The position numbers were made by a program, and so were the translations under genes. Below the pieces are notes generated by a model. That model did no database searches. It was not told the DNA's origin and saw nothing but the letters and a program-made list of their open reading frames with translations. From a bacterium (lineage in GTDB: Bacteria; Electryoneota; RPQS01): a DNA stretch of 8,587 nucleotides. This document shows positions 4,749 to 8,587 of this stretch, piece after piece. The first letter of the stretch is position 1; each line of letters opens with the position of its first letter. The DNA is taken from the NCBI GenBank assembly GCA_028711875.1, contig JAQTRJ010000073.1, forward strand, positions 1-8,587. The letters are read 5' to 3'.

Positions 4749-7268
4749 CTATTGATCTGATGGAGACGGTCGGTCGTCACGCGCCTTGTCCGCGACGGCA
4801 TGGCGCTCGGCTTCCGATTCGATGAGCGCGCGATACCAGCGATGGTGGCGGTGTTTAACGTGTTCGAGATTCATTTTTCCGGTCAGCCACGTCCAGCTCA
4901 TGGGATATTCTTCGGGATGGAAGATCACGAAGAAGAAATGCCAGACGACGATGGCCAGCGTGGCCAGCCACGCTTCGTAGAGATGGATCGTTTGCGAAGC
5001 CGTAATCGCCCACGAGGGCAGATAGGGCGAGAGCTGGGCGGGGAACCAGAGAATGAAGCCGGTGACGATCATGGCGATGGTTCCCCAGATCAAGGCCCAG
5101 TACTCGGCCTTTTGGGAGTAGTCGTAGCGGGCGTATTCGGGAGTTTTTCGGCTCAGATTCAGGTGGAATTTCACCGTGTCGGCGAAATCGCCGACGTCGC
5201 GTTTGACGGGCGCGATGGCGCGGAATTCCTCGCGGCCGCGGCGGGTGAGGAACAGATAGACGACATGATAGATCGAGCAGGCGATCAGCAGCAGGGCCAT
5301 GCCGCGGTGCACGATGCGGCGCGCCGGTTCGTTCATGCCCAAGTCCGACAATCCGCGCACCCACCACGCGTCGGGATAGCGGAGCGCGAAGCCGGTGACG
5401 GCGAGCAGGATGAAGGAGATCGTCAGCGCCATGTGCTGAATGAGCTGGTGAGTATCGAACCGGACGATTTTCGGTCCCGCCTCCTGCCGTTTGCGGGCTT
5501 GAATCATGTGCCAGTTCAGGATAATCAGATTATGGACGAGCATGCCGCCGATGATCGCGACGAGGAGAATCCAGTAGATCCGCGCGATCCAGTAGTTGAT
5601 GCCGCCGACGCGCGGCTGGAGCGCGCTGTGGGTATAGGACTGGGCGAATTTCGCGTCGGCGCGGGGATGGCACTGACGGCAGGTCGTCGTGACGTTTTGC
5701 GGATGGATAGTGGACAGCGAGTCGCGCACGGTGCGGATGGCGTGCGCCTCGTGGCAGTCGGCGCAGACGGCCGAGCGGCGGCTCTGCGCGCGCACGGCCA
5801 GTCCGTGATAGCTGTCCTCGTAGGTGGTGACGACGTCGGGCGAGAGACCGTATTTGCGGATGATGGCGGGATTGTTGTGACAGCGTCCGCACGTTTCGTG
5901 CGCCTGATGATTGCGGTTGACGCGGCTGTCGGGATCGTTGGGGGAGAGTTGGCTGTGCTCGCCGTGACATCCGGTGCAGGTCGGGCTGTCATAAATGCCG
6001 AACATCAGCGCGCGATAGTGAATGGACTGGCGATATTGCGCTTGTTCCCGTTCGTGGCAGCGGCCGCACATTTCATCAATTCGTTTCGGATGAATGGTGG
6101 AGGTGGGATCGCTGCCGGCGCGGATCGCGTGGCCGCCGTGGCAGTCGGTACAGACCGGCACCTCGGCGTTGCCCTGCTGAAGCCGTTTGCCGTGCGTGCT
6201 TTCGGCATAATTCTCGAACGAGCGCGGCATGCGGATATCGGGATCGAGGGTAATGCCGATTTGACTATGGCACGTCGCGCAGGTTTTCACCTGATTGGCG
6301 CGGGCGACCGGGGAGAGCGGATCGGCGACGCGGCGGATATTATGCGCGCCGTGGCAGCTTTCGCAGCGCGGTGCGCGCGGCGAGCCTTCCGCCAGCGCGT
6401 AGGCGTGAAGGCTCTGATTGTAGCGAGCCACGGACTCGGCGTGACACGAGCCGCAGGTGGCTTCCGCCGGCGATTCGTTCAAGACGCGGAGGGTGGTATC
6501 GGACGGCGCGCGGCTGCGATGCTCGCCGTGACACTCGTAGCAGTGCGAGTTCGCGCGGCCTTCGTTGATCGCCGAGTGCACCGACGAGCGGAATTCCTGA
6601 GCGACGTCGGCATGGCACGAGATGCACTGACGTTCGAGATCGTCGGCCAGCTGCCGCTCGCTGGCGATGGTGTGAGTGCCGTGACAGGTGACGCAGTCGG
6701 GGCCGCCGGCTCCGCCCGCCACCGGATGACGGCCATGCAAGCCGACGTCGTAGCTTTCATAGATCGCGGTGCGCCCGCGATTGGGAGAGTGCAGACGATT
6801 GTGGCACTGCGCGCAGGTGGAGTTGATGCGGGCGGGGGACACGGGCGACTTCGCATCCCGCACAGACAGCACGTGATGCGATCCGTGACAGGCCGCGCAG
6901 CTCACGCCACCGGCGTGGCCGCCATGCGCGAATTCACGCCCGGCCTGCTCATGGCACAGCGCGCAGTCCACCGGCTTCAGGCGTTCCGGGTGGGGGAAAT
7001 CGTCGAAACCTTTCAGATCGGCGTGACACTCCACGCAGCGCAGCGCGGCATGTCTGGATCCGGCCAGCGTGTCGGAGGTGACGCACAGGGAGATCGTCCG
7101 GCCGTTGTCCAGCGTGCGGGTGAGCGACTCGTCGCCGTGGCACATACTACAGTCGTCGTTCGTCTGTGCTTGTATAGTGTAGATGAAGGCAAGCAGCGAC
7201 AGCACCATCGCCGGAATCCGAGCCAGGCAAGCGACAGAAGACGAAAATGAGAAATTCCGCTGACTCAT
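4749..7268 (-). CDS. Fused 17-heme cytochrome c and b-type membrane cytochrome (CbcL-like architecture)
   Basis: This 839-residue protein has a signal peptide (probable cleavage near Ala34, IQA-QT) and a periplasmic domain with 17 CxxCH sites (first Cys 40, 78, 102, 124, 152, 192, 215, 243, 272, 302, 330, 373, 401, 431, 460, 502, 530). Sites 4-17 form seven diheme repeats. The C-terminal part has five membrane helices (about 559-585, 608-630, 653-675, 722-742, 761-784). Histidines at 607/612, 654, 668, 762 and 777 are placed to bind two b hemes, as in the FdnI/HydC and cytochrome b561 families. HPEEYPMSWTWLTGKM follows the last helix, as is common in that group. CbcL of Geobacter has this order of domains but nine c hemes. 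Likely role: quinol oxidation or reduction in the inner membrane linked to a periplasmic heme chain. The ATG has GAGGAAG upstream. Confidence 0.9.
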   Translation of the reverse strand: MSQRNFSFSSSVACLARIPAMVLSLLAFIYTIQAQTNDDCSMCHGDESLTRTLDNGRTISLCVTSDTLAGSRHAALRCVECHADLKGFDDFPHPERLKPVDCALCHEQAGREFAHGGHAGGVSCAACHGSHHVLSVRDAKSPVSPARINSTCAQCHNRLHSPNRGRTAIYESYDVGLHGRHPVAGGAGGPDCVTCHGTHTIASERQLADDLERQCISCHADVAQEFRSSVHSAINEGRANSHCYECHGEHRSRAPSDTTLRVLNESPAEATCGSCHAESVARYNQSLHAYALAEGSPRAPRCESCHGAHNIRRVADPLSPVARANQVKTCATCHSQIGITLDPDIRMPRSFENYAESTHGKRLQQGNAEVPVCTDCHGGHAIRAGSDPTSTIHPKRIDEMCGRCHEREQAQYRQSIHYRALMFGIYDSPTCTGCHGEHSQLSPNDPDSRVNRNHQAHETCGRCHNNPAIIRKYGLSPDVVTTYEDSYHGLAVRAQSRRSAVCADCHEAHAIRTVRDSLSTIHPQNVTTTCRQCHPRADAKFAQSYTHSALQPRVGGINYWIARIYWILLVAIIGGMLVHNLIILNWHMIQARKRQEAGPKIVRFDTHQLIQHMALTISFILLAVTGFALRYPDAWWVRGLSDLGMNEPARRIVHRGMALLLIACSIYHVVYLFLTRRGREEFRAIAPVKRDVGDFADTVKFHLNLSRKTPEYARYDYSQKAEYWALIWGTIAMIVTGFILWFPAQLSPYLPSWAITASQTIHLYEAWLATLAIVVWHFFFVIFHPEEYPMSWTWLTGKMNLEHVKHRHHRWYRALIESEAERHAVADKARDDRPSPSDQ
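5628..6899 (-). repeat. Seven tandem diheme protein repeats within the b/c fusion
   Basis: Residues about 124-547 contain seven units. The typical unit is a CxxCHGxH site (often followed by an Ile), a variable spacer with an Asp-Pro-x-Ser-type turn, a second CxxCH site, and a Tyr/Phe-x-x-Ser-x-x-His segment that starts the next unit. Clear unit starts are CAACHGSHH, CVTCHGTHTI, CYECHGEH, CESCHGAHNI, CTDCHGGHAI, CTGCHGEHS and CADCHEAHAI. Units are about 55-75 residues long. The extra His residues probably supply distal heme ligands. The pattern points to growth by internal duplication, although the units have diverged at the DNA level. Confidence 0.75.
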
Positions 7269-7324
7269 GGTGTCTTCCTCGCGGATGGAAAACCACCTTT
7301 GAAAGCGCTCATGACAGAATCCGA

Positions 7325-7360
7325 TTCGCCGTTGTCAGTCTTTCGACCGGCAACGGCGAA
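7325..7360 (-). other. Intercistronic hairpin between the tetraheme gene and the b/c fusion gene
   Basis: TTCGCCGTTG (7325-7334) is perfectly complementary to CAACGGCGAA (7351-7360). A smaller GTC/GAC stem (7338-7340 with 7345-7347) shares the same centre. On the minus strand the stem is not followed by a T-run, so it is a poor intrinsic terminator. It sits in the 134-base gap downstream of the tetraheme gene and upstream of the fusion gene. It may be an mRNA processing or stabilising element that sets different expression levels for the two genes. Confidence 0.4.
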
Positions 7361-7402
7361 AAGATCTTTCGAGACAGACCGCAGGGAAACAGTCCGGTTG
7401 TA

Positions 7403-7993
7403 TTACTTGCCTTCTCCCGAGGGAGTTGCAGGTTCCACCGACGGAATCCTATGAACGATCTTGGGCAGCATCTCTTCGAAGTTGAAGCCCTTGAAAGTGG
7501 GCGACTCTTCGTTGTGGCACTTGGTGCAGGTTGCTTCATCGGGCAGCCACATTCCGGCGGCGACGGCGGCGTTGCGATCCTTCATGACCTTCATCGCCTT
7601 GTATTCGCTGCCGGGGCCGTGACAGGATTCGCAGCCGACCGCACCCAAGCCTTCGGGAGTTGCCAGCGCTGCATCCAGACCTTCCGTTCCATAGCCGCCC
7701 GCACCGTAGCCGGTGGTGTGACACTTCAGACACTTGGGATCTTTATCTTCGCCCTTTTCCGCATTCAGCGAGGCCATTGACTTGGCATGCGCGGACTCGA
7801 GCCAGATTTCCCACATGCTTCCCTTCTTCTCGCCTATGTGACAGGTCTTGCAGGCTTTGCTGCCTACGTAAGCGGGAGCTTTTTCCGCCGGGGCGGGCGC
7901 GGGTGCGTCTTCGGCAGAGACCAGCGCGGTGAAGAGTCCCAGAGCGGCCAGCGCCGCAAGGGACAGAATGAGGGTCATCCACGTACGGTTCAT
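7403..7993 (-). CDS. Exported tetraheme cytochrome, c554-like
   Basis: This 196-residue protein has a signal peptide with a hydrophobic core at about residues 6-22 and likely cleavage after Val-Ser-Ala27. A short Ala/Pro-rich linker follows. There are four CxxCH sites, with first Cys at 48 (YVGSKACKTCH), 88 (DPKCLKCHTTGYG), 121 (GCESCHGPGSEY) and 156 (ATCTKCHNEES). The YVGSxxCxxCH opening, W...SAHAKSM segment and ESCHGPG motif match the cytochrome c554 family, known from nitrifiers and found widely as small periplasmic electron carriers. The ATG is preceded by a strong GGAGGT (about 8 bases). It lies 46 bases downstream of the resB-like gene and 134 bases upstream of the b/c fusion. Inferred role: soluble periplasmic shuttle between the larger cytochromes. 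Nothing here suggests hydroxylamine oxidation. Confidence 0.9.
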   Translation of the reverse strand: MNRTWMTLILSLAALAALGLFTALVSAEDAPAPAPAEKAPAYVGSKACKTCHIGEKKGSMWEIWLESAHAKSMASLNAEKGEDKDPKCLKCHTTGYGAGGYGTEGLDAALATPEGLGAVGCESCHGPGSEYKAMKVMKDRNAAVAAGMWLPDEATCTKCHNEESPTFKGFNFEEMLPKIVHRIPSVEPATPSGEGK

Positions 7994-8039
7994 GTCGTTA
8001 TACCTCCAAGTGAGAAAGAAATCGGTTCGGCGGAATCCG

Positions 8040-8587
8040 TCAGGACGTCGCCGTCGTATTCAGATTTTCGAGTAGATGATCGAGATCGCGCGCGTAGAGA
8101 TGGGTGGTTTTGCGCGTGAGTCCGGTGAGCCGCGCCGAGGTCGCGTTCGTCCATTCGATATAGAGCACGCGATGACTCACATAGAAGCTGAGAATGAGAC
8201 CGAGCGTTCCGAAGATGAATCCGGCCCAGAGAATCCAGCCGCCGTAGGTCTTTTTGATTTCCCAAATGGTCATCATTTCTTCGGACGCGCGCTCGCCCGC
8301 AAGCGAGGTGATCCGATAGGTGAAGCGGCCGGGACCGGACTCGTGAGACGGAAAGCGGAGGAACGTCCACTGAGCCTTCGCGAATCCCTTCGGTCCGCGG
8401 AAGAGCAGTTCCACGGCCGGATTGATGAAGTCCGCCGATTCGCTGTACGCTCCCGCCTGACCCAGTTTGAAATTCGGCAACAGACGGCCGGCCGTGACGA
8501 CGAGCGTATCGCCGGGAATCGCAAACGGCTCGCCGGGTTTCAGTGTCAGCGTGTCGAACCGCCCCGCCGCGCTGTCCGACACCGACA
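8040..8587 (-). CDS. resB: ResB-like cytochrome c biogenesis protein, C-terminal part
   Basis: About 182 codons are present, open through the right edge; the GTG at 8582 is internal and not the true start. The visible part is a beta-rich periplasmic segment with patterns typical of ResB (PGDTLVVTAGRLLPNFKLGQ, then FINPAVELLF), followed by one transmembrane helix (WILWAGFIFGTLGLILSFYV) and a short tail beginning SHRVLYIEW, which resembles the SHRRLW-like end of ResB proteins. ResB works with CcsA/ResC in System II cytochrome c maturation, moving heme across the membrane and attaching it to CxxCH motifs. Its place at the head of a cluster with 39 heme sites fits a dedicated or boosted maturation capacity. 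ccsA is not seen and may lie beyond the right edge. The family call rests on the C-terminal third or so of the protein. Confidence 0.7.
   Translation of the reverse strand, partial: SVSDSAAGRFDTLTLKPGEPFAIPGDTLVVTAGRLLPNFKLGQAGAYSESADFINPAVELLFRGPKGFAKAQWTFLRFPSHESGPGRFTYRITSLAGERASEEMMTIWEIKKTYGGWILWAGFIFGTLGLILSFYVSHRVLYIEWTNATSARLTGLTRKTTHLYARDLDHLLENLNTTATS

Noticed and set aside
4001..7150. Recurring short DNA words such as GTGACAGG and GTGGCAG that suggest a repeat array or CRISPR
   Set aside because: They are the complements of CxxCH codons (TGT CAC / TGC CAC) in the minus-strand genes; spacing is irregular and follows the protein motifs.
4800..7250. Long plus-strand open frame (816 codons) opposite the b/c fusion gene
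   Set aside because: Same reason. The minus strand has 17 heme motifs, five membrane helices, a signal peptide and a good ribosome binding site. The antisense product is low-complexity Ala/Gly/Arg/Val sequence.

Overview
The window is dominated by multiheme c-type cytochromes. Four complete cytochrome genes encode 48 apparent covalent heme sites (9 + 18 + 17 + 4): 47 CxxCH and one CX4CH. A partial cytochrome c assembly gene (ResB-like) lies at the right edge. The cell is a Gram-negative bacterium with a GC-rich genome, an inner-membrane quinone pool and heavy investment in periplasmic or extracytoplasmic electron transfer. The lipoprotein with a short collagen-like linker and the small c554-like cytochrome next to ResB suggest an anaerobic FCB-group or Geobacter-like lineage. 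The phylum cannot be fixed from this sequence alone.

Layout. Position 1-66 (minus) is the first 22 codons of a secreted protein running off the left edge. Position 67-947 is a long divergent intergenic region, GC-rich on the left and strongly AT-rich from about 690 to 905. Position 948-2366 (plus) is a nine-heme lipoprotein cytochrome, closed by a strong intrinsic terminator at 2394-2421. Position 2367-2792 is a convergent intergenic region with hairpins, a dispersed-repeat-like palindrome and a small coupled ORF. From 8587 down to 2793 (minus) four genes run head to tail: resB-like (partial), a tetraheme c554-type cytochrome, an 839-residue fusion of 17 c-type hemes with a five-helix b-type cytochrome domain, and a 647-residue membrane-anchored NapC/NrfH-like cytochrome with 18 heme sites.

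Working model (inference). The fused b/c protein and the NapC/NrfH-type protein are both suited to take electrons from quinol in the inner membrane and pass them along very long heme chains in the periplasm. The tetraheme protein could be a soluble shuttle, the nine-heme lipoprotein a membrane-tethered acceptor or terminal protein, and ResB part of the heme-ligation machinery these proteins need. The closest described parallel for the fusion is CbcL of Geobacter, which joins a nine-heme domain to a b-type domain; here the c-type part is almost twice as heme-rich. I see no CxxCK motif typical of nitrite reductases and no other evident catalytic signature, so the set looks more like an electron conduit than an enzyme. 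The terminal acceptor is unknown.
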